Assembly (NCBI RefSeq): GCF_001625305.1
Contig: NW_017804242.1
Span: 248,001-312,000, forward strand
DNA length: 64,000 bases
Direction of reading: 5' to 3'
Source: Branchiostoma belcheri
Lineage: Eukaryota > Chordata > Leptocardii > Amphioxiformes > Branchiostomatidae
A program made the position numbers and the translations under genes. Positions 1-10,649 of the stretch are shown here, in pieces; position 1 is the stretch's first letter; the number at the start of each line of letters is the position of its first letter. A model generated the notes under the pieces. The model had not been told where the DNA came from, did no database searches, and worked only from the letters and a program-made list of their open reading frames with translations.

Positions 1-30
1 TTACCGTCTAATGCCGTCACTCTTCTGTGG

Positions 31-545
31 TGACCTCTCATATTGATTTTCTTTATCAAAATACACTCGGTTTCGACAGGGTTGACTTCATCATTACCTC
101 TGTGTATAGAGATCTTGTTTTGGGTGAGTTTGCTTGTGTGTTTGTTTGTACAGTTGAGTGACAGTGCGTGGGTGGGGGGAATTCCCTAACCACGGTCCAC
201 AAAAGCTGCTATTGACTTTCTTTATCAGAATACAGTCAGTTTCAACAGGGTTGGCTTCATTGCATCTGTGTATAGGGATCTTGTTTTGGGTGTTTTTGCT
301 TGTGTGTTTGTACAGTTGAGTGACAGTGCTTGGGTGGGGGAATTCCCTATCCACAGACCACAAAAGCTGCTATTGACTTTCTTTTTCAAAATTCAGTCAC
401 TTTCAACAAGACTGACTTCATTAATTTTTTTTTACATTTGTGTATAGAGATCTTGTTTTGGGAGTGTTTGCTTGTGTGTTTGTACAGTTGAGTGACAGCA
501 CATGGTGGGGGGAATTCCCTAACCACGGACCACAAAAGCTGCTTT
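31..545. repeat. Tandem repeat, about 3 units of 165-180 bp, in FDPS intron
   Basis: Three consecutive units each contain TTGACTTTCTTTATCA, a CAGTTTCAACAGGGTTG-like block, GATCTTGTTTTGGG, and GGGGAATTCCCTAACCAC followed by CCACAAAAGCTGCT. The units differ by small indels and substitutions, so the array is not very recent. It lies upstream of the FDPS terminal exon on the same strand and so is intronic if the gene model is right. Short ORFs across it are repeat translations, not genes. Confidence 0.85.
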
Positions 546-626
546 CAGTTTATTTGGCTGTAGGCATAGCTTTTTTAATGGCAAATTTTGCAAGGGTTTC
601 TGATTTTATGCATTTTTATGATTATT

Positions 627-812
627 GTATGTTATTGTAGGAATTTGTATTTCATGTCAACAATTGCTCGACTTTGTAATTTGTATTGCACTGTATTTAT
701 ATGTGTTAGGGAGGACAACTTGTAAAGGTGTCAATACACCTGTTTTGTCCTCCCTTCCACTTGTATGTTTGTACTTGTGGTGAATTCTAATAAACAAATA
801 AACAAATGACGA
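627..812 (+). mobile_element. 3' end of a non-LTR retrotransposon (LINE) in FDPS intron
   Basis: The AT-rich stretch ends in AATAAACAAATAAACAAATG, the short tandem A-rich tail typical of CR1/L2-like LINE 3' ends. No reverse transcriptase coding is left. It ends just upstream of the FDPS acceptor site. The class is inferred from the tail only. Confidence 0.5.
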
Positions 813-836
813 GAAATTGTTTATTTTCTTCTCCAG

Positions 837-1037
837 GAAAACTATGGTCAGAATGACCCGACGAAGGTTGCAGCGGTGAAGCAGCTGTATGGGGAGCTGT
901 GCCTGCAGGACGAGTTCTGGAAGTTCGAGGAGAGCAGCTACACACAGCTCATGACTCTCATCAACTCCTCTCACCAGGATCTGCCAAAGGAAATGTTCGT
1001 CGCCTTCGCACAGAAGATTTACAAGAGAAAGAAATAA
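837..1037 (+). CDS. FDPS: Farnesyl diphosphate synthase, last coding exon (partial gene)
   Basis: FDPS condenses dimethylallyl and isopentenyl diphosphate to geranyl and then farnesyl diphosphate in the mevalonate pathway. The exon follows a good acceptor (TTATTTTCTTCTCCAG) and encodes 66 residues in phase 0 before TAA. The peptide starts ENYGQNDPTKVAAVKQLYGE and ends FAQKIYKRKK, closely following the animal FDPS C-terminus (YGQ...KV..VK.LY.EL, then ..RKIYKRRK). In this family the basic C-terminal tail closes over the isopentenyl diphosphate site. The two Asp-rich catalytic motifs lie in earlier exons left of the window. Downstream, the end of the exon is repeated twice as decayed copies (see the array at 930-1471). 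No clear AATAAA was found close after the stop. Confidence 0.9.
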   Translation, partial: ENYGQNDPTKVAAVKQLYGELCLQDEFWKFEESSYTQLMTLINSSHQDLPKEMFVAFAQKIYKRKK

Positions 1038-1471
1038 CAGTCTCCTTAAAGATTAAGAGAAAAATGACAGATTTTAGTGCATGGGATTCAGAGGATGGGA
1101 TTCAGTCTATATTCAGTAGATCAGTTACACTCAGCCGGTGATGCTTGTCAATTTTCTCTCAGCAAAACCTGCCTAAGGAAATGTTCGTCGCCTTCGCACA
1201 GAAGAATTACAAGAGACAGAAATAACACTACTTAAAGATTAAGAGAAAAAATTATGGCATTTTATTAGATGGGATTCAGTCTATTTTCTATATTGAGCAG
1301 AGCAGTTACACTCAGCTGATGCAACTAACTCTTCTCAACTTCTTACCCGAAGAAATGTTTGTTGCGTTTGCTCAGAAGAATTATATGCAACAGAAATAAG
1401 TCTTATTCTTGCTCCATAAAGATTCTGAGAAAAATTTATGACACATTTTATCGGATGGGGTTGATTCTATG
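930..1471 (+). repeat. Tandem duplication of the FDPS exon end: two pseudo-terminal exons
   Basis: A unit of about 175-190 bp, made of the last part of the FDPS exon plus 3' UTR (TTAAAGATTAAGAGAAAAA, TGGGATTCAGTCTAT), is repeated. Copy 2 (1117-1225) has a strong acceptor-like TCAATTTTCTCTCAG at 1162, then an open phase-0 reading QNLPKEMFVAFAQKNYKRQK and TAA at 1223-1225. Copy 3 (about 1293-1399) reads LPEEMFVAFAQKNYMQQK and ends in TAA at 1397-1399. A further UTR-only fragment ends near 1471. The conserved tail drifts from KRKK to KRQK to MQQK. They could be alternative last exons or dying duplicates; the sequence alone cannot decide. Confidence 0.85.
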
Positions 1472-2060
1472 TTACCACTGCAAGGCCCAGACCTTTTGAC
1501 AAGCTACACGCAAGAGCAAAGTATGCTGTGAAAAAGGTGGCAAAAGACGCACAAAGTGAGGAAAGTAGAAAAGACTAGTAGCTGATGGAAGTAGATTTTC
1601 GGATTCAACAACAACGACATGACAGTCACTGTATACTGGGTGTTGTAAATGTATTTAAGACAGCCTCCAGAAGTGAAGTCAGAAAGTAGAGATCTTGATA
1701 TTAAAAGCAACATTCTGTATTGATGTAGATGTCATGGGTAATTCAGCGTAACTTTGATGTTATGTAATTAAGTTATGATTATAACAGTTTTTATCTGTAT
1801 GAACAGACAAGCCAGCAAGATAAGTGTACAGTATGTGTATGTACAAATGCTGTATTGGGTGTCTGCAAATTATTCAATGCAAAGCTAATTAAAGGGAATG
1901 ATAGATATAATGTCTCTATTTTACTTTGTCCCCGTTATTTTTCTTATCTAATTACTAATTTGTGCCCATTTTCTATTCTTGGCATTGAACCTAGGACAGT
2001 GGATTTTGAAATTGAACTCAATATTGCCTTAAAAACTACCTCTGCATGTCAAGTATCATG
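1472..2060. other. No gene seen between FDPS copies and the RE1-like array
   Basis: AT-rich sequence with no recognised exon, tRNA or intact transposon. From about 1980 it grades into degenerate units of the following minisatellite (for example ATTGAACCTAGGACAGTGGA). Confidence 0.5.
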
Positions 2061-5000
2061 GCCAGCCTACCCATATGTGTGTGGAAGGCGTTCAGCACTA
2101 AGAACAGGCATACTTCCTAGGACAGTGGACTTTATAGATTGCTGTAGAGGTGCTAGTCAAGTATTACGTCTATCCTACCCTCTATACATGTGTGTCTACA
2201 GTAGACAATGTGTGTGTGTTCCAGTGTGTGGAAGGTGTTCAGCACCAAGGACAGGCTTATTCCTGGGACAGTGCACATATGGATTGTGTTGAAACTTGTA
2301 TCTGCTAGTCAAGTATTACGTCTATCCTACCAATATACATGTACTTCTACAGTAGACAATGTAAGTAGCTCAAGTGTGTGTGGAAGGCATTCAGCACCAA
2401 GGACAGGCACACTTTCTTGGACAGTGGACTTATTCATTGCCTTAGAGCATCTATCCTACGCAGTTATACATCTGTACCAGTGAGTGTATGGTGTTCAGCA
2501 CCAAGGACAGGCAGTGGGCTTTTGCATTGCCTCAAAGCTTACATCTGCATGTCAACCATCAGTTCTATAAGTAAGTAAGTCCAGTATCTCATCTGTCTCA
2601 CCCATATAAATTTGTGCAGCAGAGAGCGTCTGCACCAGTGTGTGGATGGCGTTCAGCACCAAGGACAGGCATACTTTCTAGGACAGTGGACTTATGTATT
2701 GCTTTAGAACTGCTAGTCAAGCAAGACGTCTATCCTACCTATACACATGTATGTCTACTGTAGACAATGTATGTATACTCCAGTGTGTGGAAGGCGTTCA
2801 GCACCAAGGACAGGCATACTTTCTAGGACAGTGGACTTATGGATTGCTTTAGAACTGCTAGTCAAGCAAGACGTCTATCCTACCTATATACATGTATGTC
2901 TACGGTAGACAATGTATGTATACTCCAGTGTGTGAATGGCGTTCAGCACCAAGGACAGGCACTCTGACAATGAACTTATAAATTGCCTCAAAACTTACAT
3001 AGACAAGTCAAGTATTTTATGATACTTATATACATGTTTGCACCAAGGAATGTGTGCCCGATTGTGTGGAAGGCGTTCAGCACCAAGGACAGGCATACTC
3101 TCAAGGGCAGTGCATACATGGATTGTCTTAAAGCTTACATACGCTAGTCAGGTATTACGTCTATCTTACCCATATACATGAAGGTATGCAGTAGACTGTG
3201 TGTGTGCTGCAGTGTGTGGAAATCGTTCAGCACCAAGGACAGGTACACTTTCTTGGACTGGATTTATGAATAGTTGCCTTAGAAATTACATATGCGAGTC
3301 GAGTAAAGCGTCTCTTCCACATGCACATCTACAGAAAATGTATGCTCCAGTGTGTGGAAACCGCTCAGCACCAAGGACAGACATACTTTCTTTGACTGGA
3401 TTTATGAATAGTTACCTTAGAAATTACATATGCGAGTCGAGTAAAATGTCTCTTCTACATGCACGTCTACAGAAAATGTATGTATGCTCCATTGTGTGGA
3501 AACCACTCAGCACCAAGGACAGGCCCTTTCCTGTACAGCAAACATCTGATAAATGGAGACAGTCTATCAAGGTCCTACTCAGCCGTACGTCTGTACTAGT
3601 GTGTGGAAGGCGTTGAGAATAGTTGCCTTAGGCTTAGAAATTACATATGCGAGTCGAGTAAAGCATCTCTTCTACAAGCACGCGTACAGAAAATGTATAC
3701 CCCAGTGTGTGGAAACCGTTCAGCACCAAGGACAGGACCTTCCTGTAGTTCAGACATGTGATAAATGGAGACAGTATATCTGGCGTCTCAGTCGTGCTGT
3801 TGTAACGCACCTGTGTGTGGAAGGCTTTCAGCACCAAGGACAGGCATACTTCTTGGGACAATGGGCTTATACATTGACTTAGAGCAATTATATATCCTAC
3901 CCAGTTATACCTCTTCAAGAGTGTGTAGATGGCGTTCAGCACCAAGGACAGGACCTTCCTGTACTTCAGACATGTGATAAATGGAGACAGTCAATCAGAC
4001 GGCCCAGACGTGCTTCTGTAGCGCACCTGTGTGTGGATGGCGTTCAGCACCAAGGACAGGCATACTTCCTGGGACAGTGCACATATAGATTGTCTTAAAA
4101 CTCTCATCTGCTAGTCAAGTATTACGTCTATCCTACCTATATACATGTATGTCTACAGAACCCACGTGAGCGGAGGTGGAACAAACCATTATGGTCTAAA
4201 AAGGGGTAGGACGTATAAATTATCTATCCTACCCAGGCACTCTCTTCACGAGTGTGTAAATGGCGTTCAGCACCAAGGACAGGCATATTTCTTGGGACAA
4301 TGGACTTATACATTGACTTAGAGAAATTATTTATCCTACCCAGTTATACCTCTTCACGAGTGGGTAGATGGCGTTCAGCACCAAGGACAGGCATACTTCT
4401 TGGACAATGGACTTATACATTGACTTAGAGAAATTATCTATCCTACCCAGTTATACCTCTTCACGAGTGTGTAGATGGCGTTCAGCACCAAGGACAGGAG
4501 CTTCCTGTACTGTAGACATGTGATAAATGGAGACAGTCTATCAGACGGCCCAGACGTGATTCTGTAGCGCACCTGTGTGTGGATGGCATTCAGCACCAAG
4601 GACAGGCATACTTCTTGGGACAATGGAATTATACATTTACTTAGAGCAATTATATATCCTACCCAGTTATACCTCTTCACGAGTGGGTAGATGGCGTTCA
4701 GCACCAAGGACAGGCACACTTTCTTGGACTGGATTTATGAATAGTTGCCTTGGAAATTACACATGCGAGTCGAGTAAAACGTCTCTTCCACATGCACGTC
4801 TACAGAAAATGTATGTGTGCTCCAGTGTGTGGAAACCGTTCAGCACCAAGGACAGGACCTTCCTGTACTTCAGACATGTGATAATGGAGACAGTCCATCA
4901 GACTGCCCAGACGTGCTCCTGTAACGCACCTGTGTGTGGATGGCATTCAGCACCAAGGACAGGCATACTTCCTGGGACAGTGGACATATGGATTGTCTTA

Positions 5001-5330
5001 AAACTTACATTTCCTAGCCAAGTTATACCTCTTCACGGGTGTGGGTAGATGGACGTTCAGCACCAAGGACAGGACCTTCCTGTACTTCAGACATGTGACA
5101 AATGGAGACAGTCTATCAGACGGCCCAGACGTGATTCTGTAACGCACCTGTGTGTGGAAGGCATTCAGCACCAAGGACAGGCATACATTCTTGGACTAGA
5201 TTTATGAATACAGTTGTAGTTGCCTTAGAAATTACATATTCGAGTCGAGTAAAACGTCTCGTCTACATGCACGTCTACAGAAAATGTATGTATGCTCCAG
5301 TGTGTGGAAACCGTAATCTCCAAGCAGATC
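2061..5330 (+). repeat. Minisatellite array built around an RE1/NRSE-like 17-bp core (about 24 units)
   Basis: The core TTCAGCACCAAGGACAG starts at 2238, 2390, 2494, 2652, 2797, 2942, 3076, 3226, 3719, 3837, 3935, 4043, 4266, 4374, 4481, 4589, 4697, 4839, 4946, 5056 and 5164. One-base variants (CTCAGCACC...) start at 3364 and 3506, and a weaker one at 2091. Spacing is 98-223 bp, with long runs at 107-108 bp and others near 145 bp. Flanks vary (GGAAGGCG, GGATGGCG, GTAGATGGCG, GGAAACCG), while the core is nearly invariant. It matches the vertebrate REST/NRSF element (TTCAGCACC-NN-GGACAG) in both half-sites and in spacing. ORFs with repeated SAPRTG are translations of the repeat. Binding by a lancelet REST-like protein is inference. 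Confidence 0.9.
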
Positions 5331-5930
5331 CCTTTCGGTGGCAAAAAGACGTACAGCGTTGGGAATGGGGATCTCCATGAAAAGCAAATGAAGATATTCT
5401 GTAAATGAACGTAAATCATTTTATTCTTTTTTTTTTATTTATTTCTTTATCACGTGAAGTGGGTCGTGAAACGATGCACGTTTTTATTGAATCTTATTGT
5501 TTATGTGATAAGATGACGGTGCAACAGGGATAGAAATAAAAGTGCACTTTATTTTATTCCCTGTCCGTTAAACGCCTGTAAGACCGGGGGGGGGGGGTGT
5601 CGTGTTTCCCGACCGAAGGCTACTAGGAAAACCCCCGTCAACTCTATCTTTGCTTTTTTGTCCGATCGCTAGAAAGGCAATTTTGACTATATTTATCTTA
5701 AAAGTTATTTCACGCATTTTCAGAAGCACGTTTTATAGAGGACATCGGGTGAAATATTTGTCCCTTCCCCACATCCAAATGGAGGGGCGGACGGTCGTGG
5801 AGACAGCCAAGTTTCAAAATCAAAGCGTTGCACCAGTTTTTTTTTAACCTACGACATACTGGGATATTGTCGCGGAGAAAAAATCATTTTAGGTGTGACG
5901 GAGGCTTTACTCCGACTGCGAAGTCCTTGT
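5331..5930. other. Intergenic, no gene seen; G13 homopolymer
   Basis: No exon, RNA gene or complete transposon is recognised. A CTCCAAGCAGATC fragment near 5319 resembles the terminal inverted repeat of the MITEs at 16828 and 19499. A run of Gs lies at about 5585-5597. Short ORFs here lack family resemblance. Confidence 0.5.
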
Positions 5931-5931
5931 T

Positions 5932-6300
5932 GTATCCAGAACCGTGCTTTATCCAGAACCGTGCTTTATCCAGAACCGTGCTTTATCCAGAACCGCGCTT
6001 TATCCAGAACCGTACTTTATCCAGAAACGTGCTTTATCCAGAACCGTGCTCAGGCACGGTTCTGGATAGTCCATGCGTATTCAAACCGTGCCTGGGAAAA
6101 TCTACGTTCTTGGGATACGCGGAAACTATCCAGAATTGTGCCTGATCCTGATCTTAACACTAACCCGCTCAGGCACAGAACTAGATCGGCACGGTTCTGG
6201 ATACGTTATAGACTATTCTATTCCTATGGCCTGAACCTAGCCCAAACCCATTCAGGTACAGTATAGATCTAGATAGGCACGGTCCTGGATACAATAGGAT
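5932..6300. repeat. 17-bp tandem repeat joined to a palindromic dispersed element
   Basis: From about 5936 to 6055 the unit CCAGAACCGTGCTTTAT is repeated about seven times. It then meets its own reverse complement, GCACGGTTCTGGATA (about 6055, 6190 and 6278), with GGGATACGCGGAAACTATCCAGAA between. The inverted part is related to the copy at 20845-21010 (same blocks in the same order), so this is a dispersed non-autonomous element whose terminal motif has expanded as a minisatellite. Confidence 0.8.
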
Positions 6301-6473
6301 TATTCCACTCACTGAATCCCTCCGCTGAACCCGGTTTTACCGCCATCAATTGTGCGGACATAAACCAGTGAACAATGTTCCCGTGATTGGATTCCGCGCG
6401 GAGAAAAGGCCAAAGCTGTAACGTGCTTAGGAGGATTGTGACAAACTGCGAGTACCACATCGGCGTGTGGGGA

Positions 6474-7285
6474 TGCGGTAGTCTCCATCAGGCTCCTTTG
6501 CAGGCTGAATAAATAGTAGAAATCGGCCTAAAAAGGGGGCATAATTGGCCAGAGGAGTTGGCCGGCCAGAAAGGGTCCAATGCAGGGAATATTCCTATGG
6601 CCGGCGAACTCCTCAGGCCAATTATAGCCCCCTTTTAGAAGTCTCTACCAGACTCCTTTTGCAGACTGAATAAATACTAGAAATTGGCCTAAAAATGGAA
6701 TATAATTGGCCAGGGAAGCTCAATTTTGCCTGCAGGCAATTATATCCCCTTCGTTTTTATACCGATTTCTACCATTTGTTCAGCCTGCAAAAGGAGTGTG
6801 GTGGAGACTACCTTTTAGACCGATTTCTACTATTTAATCAGCCTGAAAAAGTCTGTTGGAGACTACTTTTTTGACCGATTTCTACTATCTATTCAGCCTG
6901 CAAAAGGAGTCTGGTGGAGACTACCTTTTTAGACCGATTTCTACTATTTATGCAGTCTGCAAAAGTAGTCAGGTGGACACTACCTTTTTAGACCGATTTC
7001 TACTATTTAATCAGCCTGAAAAGAAGTCTGGTGGAGACTACCCTTTTAGACCGATTTCTACTATTTATGCAGCCTGCATGCAAAGGAGTCTGGTAGAGAC
7101 TACCTTTTTAGACCGCTTTCTACTATTTATTCAGCCTGCAAAAGGAGTCTGGTGGAGACTACATTTTTAGACCGATTTCTACGATTTATGCAGCCTGCAA
7201 AAGTAGTCTGGTGGAGACTACCCTTTTAGACCGATTTCTACTATTTAATCAGCCTGCAAAGAAGTCTGATAGAGACTAAGGTCGC
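6474..7285. repeat. Foldback element with about eight 59-bp terminal repeats
   Basis: Left arm GTAGTCTCCATCAGGCTCCT and GCAGGCTGAATAAATAGTAG reappear as reverse complements to the right of a palindromic centre (6540-6780, with GGGGGCATAATTGGCCAGAG against CTCAGGCCAATTATAGCCCC). From about 6810 the right-arm unit, centred on GACCGATTTCTACTATTTA then GTCTGGTGGAGACTAC, repeats about eight times with a period near 59 bp. It fits a non-autonomous foldback DNA transposon whose subterminal sequence expanded. No transposase is present. Confidence 0.75.
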
Positions 7286-7962
7286 GGTGCCGTTTTGAGC
7301 CGCCGGCGCCGATATATTTCTCCAGCAACATGCATATGCAGGGCCATGCCGGGTCCATTCCGGCCACAAGGAGTCGCATAAAGCTTCGAAATCAATAACG
7401 TAAAAATACTGAGCTGGGAGAAAGTGTGGGCGGATTTGGGTGAATTGTTTTCCTTTAGAATGCACGAATGAAGACCTTTATGGTACGCACATACCCGCTG
7501 GGTTAAGTACAGGTCAGAAAAAATACAAAACAGATAACGTTGTATATATATACATTGTCAACTAGCTACAGTTAAGTACTTTTTTAGCGCTGTGTGATGC
7601 CTGGTTCGAGTTTTCGCCTTACCTGAACGATTACTGTAAGTTCGTTTACTTTTGCGGTGGTCTTAATTTGCGGTAGAAGCAGAAAGTACGTTTTCGTGGT
7701 GTCTTGAGTTCGCGTTTTTTAAAATCTATTTTTATATATCTATTCTTTTACCCAGGGTATAACATATCGCCGCAAGGAAAAACAAACAAGAAAACAAAGA
7801 TACAAAATAACTTTATTACAATGATAATAACATATTGGTAAAAGTGCTTCAAAGTCATACGGCAAACTAATGAATTACGGTGTCATGATTTTGCGTTGGA
7901 GAGGTCACCGCGAAAATGTAGCCACCGCGAGTATTTCAAGAATAACAGTCTTCGTATCATAA
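7286..7962. other. Intergenic, no gene seen
   Basis: Mixed-composition sequence without a convincing exon, RNA gene or complete repeat. A few ORFs under 110 codons show no conserved motif. Confidence 0.45.
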
Positions 7963-8353
7963 GGCCACACCGCCTTAATTTTATGGATGACATCCGCGCG
8001 TGCATTGATTTTCGTCTGTTCTCAAAAACAAAATCACGTCCACCGTAGCTCAGGCCTGGCTCTAGACCTGGGTAGTCCATGATAGTTAGCGACAATACGG
8101 AGCCAGGCACCCAGGCTACCGAAGCCCCAAGACTCAAGAACCCAGTACATACGCGCAGTGTCGATTCATAAATTCCGCAAAAAGCCAGCATGTGCCGGCT
8201 TGTCGTATACGTCGCTAAGTACTGTCACAATACCAGCTTTGTATTCTTTTGGTTTAGTAGCATTTTTATTTTTGACCGGAATTTTTTTTATTCGCTCGCC
8301 CGCACTAGTTTGGTTTCAGAGGATGTCATCCATAAAATGAAGACGGCGTGGCC
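7963..8353. mobile_element. 391-bp MITE, PIF/Harbinger-like (TAA target duplication)
   Basis: The element is bounded by GGCCACACCGCCTTAATTTT at the left and the near reverse complement ending GACGGCGTGGCC at the right, giving arms of about 33 bp that include TTATGGATGACATCC. It is flanked by the 3-bp direct repeat TAA (7960-7962 and 8354-8356). A 3-bp T-A target duplication and GGCC-type ends suit PIF/Harbinger. Length and terminal nonamer match the 388-bp copy at 49540. No transposase is encoded. Confidence 0.75.
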
Positions 8354-8552
8354 TAAGATTGGACACAAATCATGCAGTCAACAAGCCGTACTTTATCAGC
8401 GGTGCAATGTTGACTTACAGTCTGCTTCCGGATGACCGTAAATTCACGTAGTACGTATATGTTGTTTTATGTCTATTTATTTGCGCATGGAACAAAGAAA
8501 CAAATCATGAAGTTACATCAATAAGAAAGACAATACAGGGGAGGCATTTGTT

Positions 8553-8745
8553 TAGCCTCCTGTGCAGGCCCCGCGGCGGTGGGGAAGAGTTTTTAACGCG
8601 TTAATTTTAATATAGCCGGCCACCCTACATATCTCCCGTGGGCGGAGTGGAACCTTCTCTCGGCGGCTATGTAGGACGGCCGGATATATTAAAATAACGC
8701 GTTAAAAACTCTTCCCCACCGCCGCGGGGCCTGCACAGGAGGCTA
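8553..8745. mobile_element. 193-bp MITE with near-perfect long inverted repeats and 9-bp target duplication
   Basis: The ends TAGCCTCCTGTGCAGGCCCC and its reverse complement start a perfect inverted repeat of about 50 bp that continues imperfectly to about 70 bp around a short loop. Flanking direct repeats GCATTTGTT (8544-8552 and 8746-8754) are identical. A 9-bp target duplication with long arms suggests a Mutator-like affiliation, which is inference. The near-identity of the arms argues for a recent insertion. Confidence 0.88.
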
Positions 8746-8755
8746 GCATTTGTTA

Positions 8756-10640
8756 GTGTTTTTCGTGGGCTCCCCCACAAAGCAAGGGTATAAGTTTAAG
8801 TTTAGCAAATGATAAGTAACGAAATAACAAAAACAAAAATTTGACAAAAGTTGAAGCAGTCACACGGAGACGAGTCTTGGGACAGATACCCATTTCCATG
8901 TCTACATTGTCCAACCCACCATGTACTTCGGTTGGGGAAAGTCGTATTGAGGTCACCTTGTGGCGCCGAATGGCAGCCGCACAGACCCTTGCGACAGTTC
9001 CACAAAAAATAATTGTGGAACAAATATGTGTATCATGTGTATTATTTGATTGTTGTAATTGTTGTGATTTGTATTGATTATGTGATACCCTGCATCAATT
9101 CAGCCGTATAAAGGCTGCGACTGTACGGGTACTGTTTGGACAATAAAAAAAAAACATTTATGTACCAACGACCAGGCCAGGTACTAGGTCAAAGGACTCG
9201 GTAGGTAAATTTACAGTGCTGATAATATAGAGCGTCTTGTAATATCCAGCATGAATTATTTAACGTGAAGTATCGAAGTAATTTCTCCGAACTCCGTTGG
9301 TGAATCAGACACGTTTGTTTCTTATGGTTGTTTGTGGTCACATACGTCGCCCGATCGTGGGGTAGTCGTGCTTTTGTCGTACAGAATTCGGCCGGCGTCC
9401 TGTTACGGAACAGGCTTTCTTAGATTCAAATCCTTGTTGACGGTTGGTTCTGTCACAGTCTGCTTGAAAATTCTTTGGCATCAAAATCTTGCGATGACCT
9501 ACGGCGTACGTAACAATATGAGTTTTTTTAGTGTATAATGTATATGTAACTTTATTATTAATTTAAGACGTATGGAACAAATACATACATGACAAAATAC
9601 AGCTATTTACAAATGCACGTGTCTCCTCTCATGATGTGTAAGTCGTAGCGTTAAAATAAGTCTAGCTACTCCCTATTTTACTGTTTGTATATGACTGTTG
9701 TGTTTTGTTGTGTAAAACAGGGCCCCATTGAAAAGAAGTGTAATCACTTAATGGGCCACCCTGTACAAAGATGACAGAAAATAAATAGATACTTGAGTGC
9801 GTTACGTAACCACTTTGTGTTGTACTATCTTCCTAAATTAATGTGTGAACAATAAAATGAATAAATGAAGAAAAGTGGCTCCCGCCGGAATTTGCTTTTG
9901 GGTGCAGATTGTGCGAGCATCCTGCGGCATTGGTGCGATCCGTAAAGTGACAATGGCTTAAGGGAAAACTCAGTAATACGTCATGTAACGGCATCCTCCC
10001 AGAATCCCCCGGTCACGTCACTAATTCAAAACTAGCCTCCAGCAGGCGGGAGTCCCTGCGGGTCAGAGCTGCTGACGTAGCAAAATTGTTCCACCAGCGG
10101 CCCAAACAGCCGGCGTTACTGTCGGAGCAAATTGGCCTTGTCAGCAATTATGTGCGTCTGGCTCCTGGTAACAGGGTGGCAGCCTAGGCTACATCCGGGG
10201 TGGGATATGTGTGTGTGTGTGTGTCGGGCTCTGTTCCGTTCAAAGAGGGTTCCGGTGCAGCGAACAAGTCGATGAGAAATGGCTTTTCATTTAACAAAAA
10301 CGTCCGCGGCCTGTGCTTAACTTGTTAGGGTGATTGTCGTGTATTGATTGGGGCCCCAGCAATGACGCGCGGCAAGGTCTTTGAGTAACGTGTGCAGAAG
10401 GGGCACCATGGGGTTTTCGGGAATCCTGGTATATACTAGTAGATTGAATCGTCCTTGCGGGTTACTCAAAATAATGATTGAAAAAAAAACAAGAGATCGA
10501 AGATTTCATACCCCCGCAGCTCTAAATCAAATAGCCATTTGCATTTCATTCTCAGTCACCTGTTAAAGACATTGGATGCAATCTGAAACGTCTGACTCTT
10601 CAAAATGATTTCTCCAGTTTCTTGATGTTCTACCTAGATG
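8756..10640. other. Intergenic with degraded LINE 3' tails; no gene seen
   Basis: Two stretches look like LINE 3' ends: about 9040-9155, ending in GGACAATAAAAAAAAAAC, and about 9700-9870, with GGGCCCCATTGAAAAGAAG, GGGCCACCCTGTACAAAG and an ACAATAAAATGAATAAATG tail. A short GT run lies near 10210-10225. No coding exon is recognised. Confidence 0.5.
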
Positions 10641-10649
10641 TCTAGCCTT

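Noticed and set aside
2061-5330. CRISPR array
   Set aside because: The units vary in length and the spacer parts are themselves repeated; this is eukaryotic DNA with split genes and no cas genes.
1855-5380. Overlapping ORFs up to 157 codons with repeated SAPRTG/GNRSAPRT peptides
   Set aside because: They are translations of the RE1-core minisatellite in changing frames, with no start context, splice sites or conserved domain.
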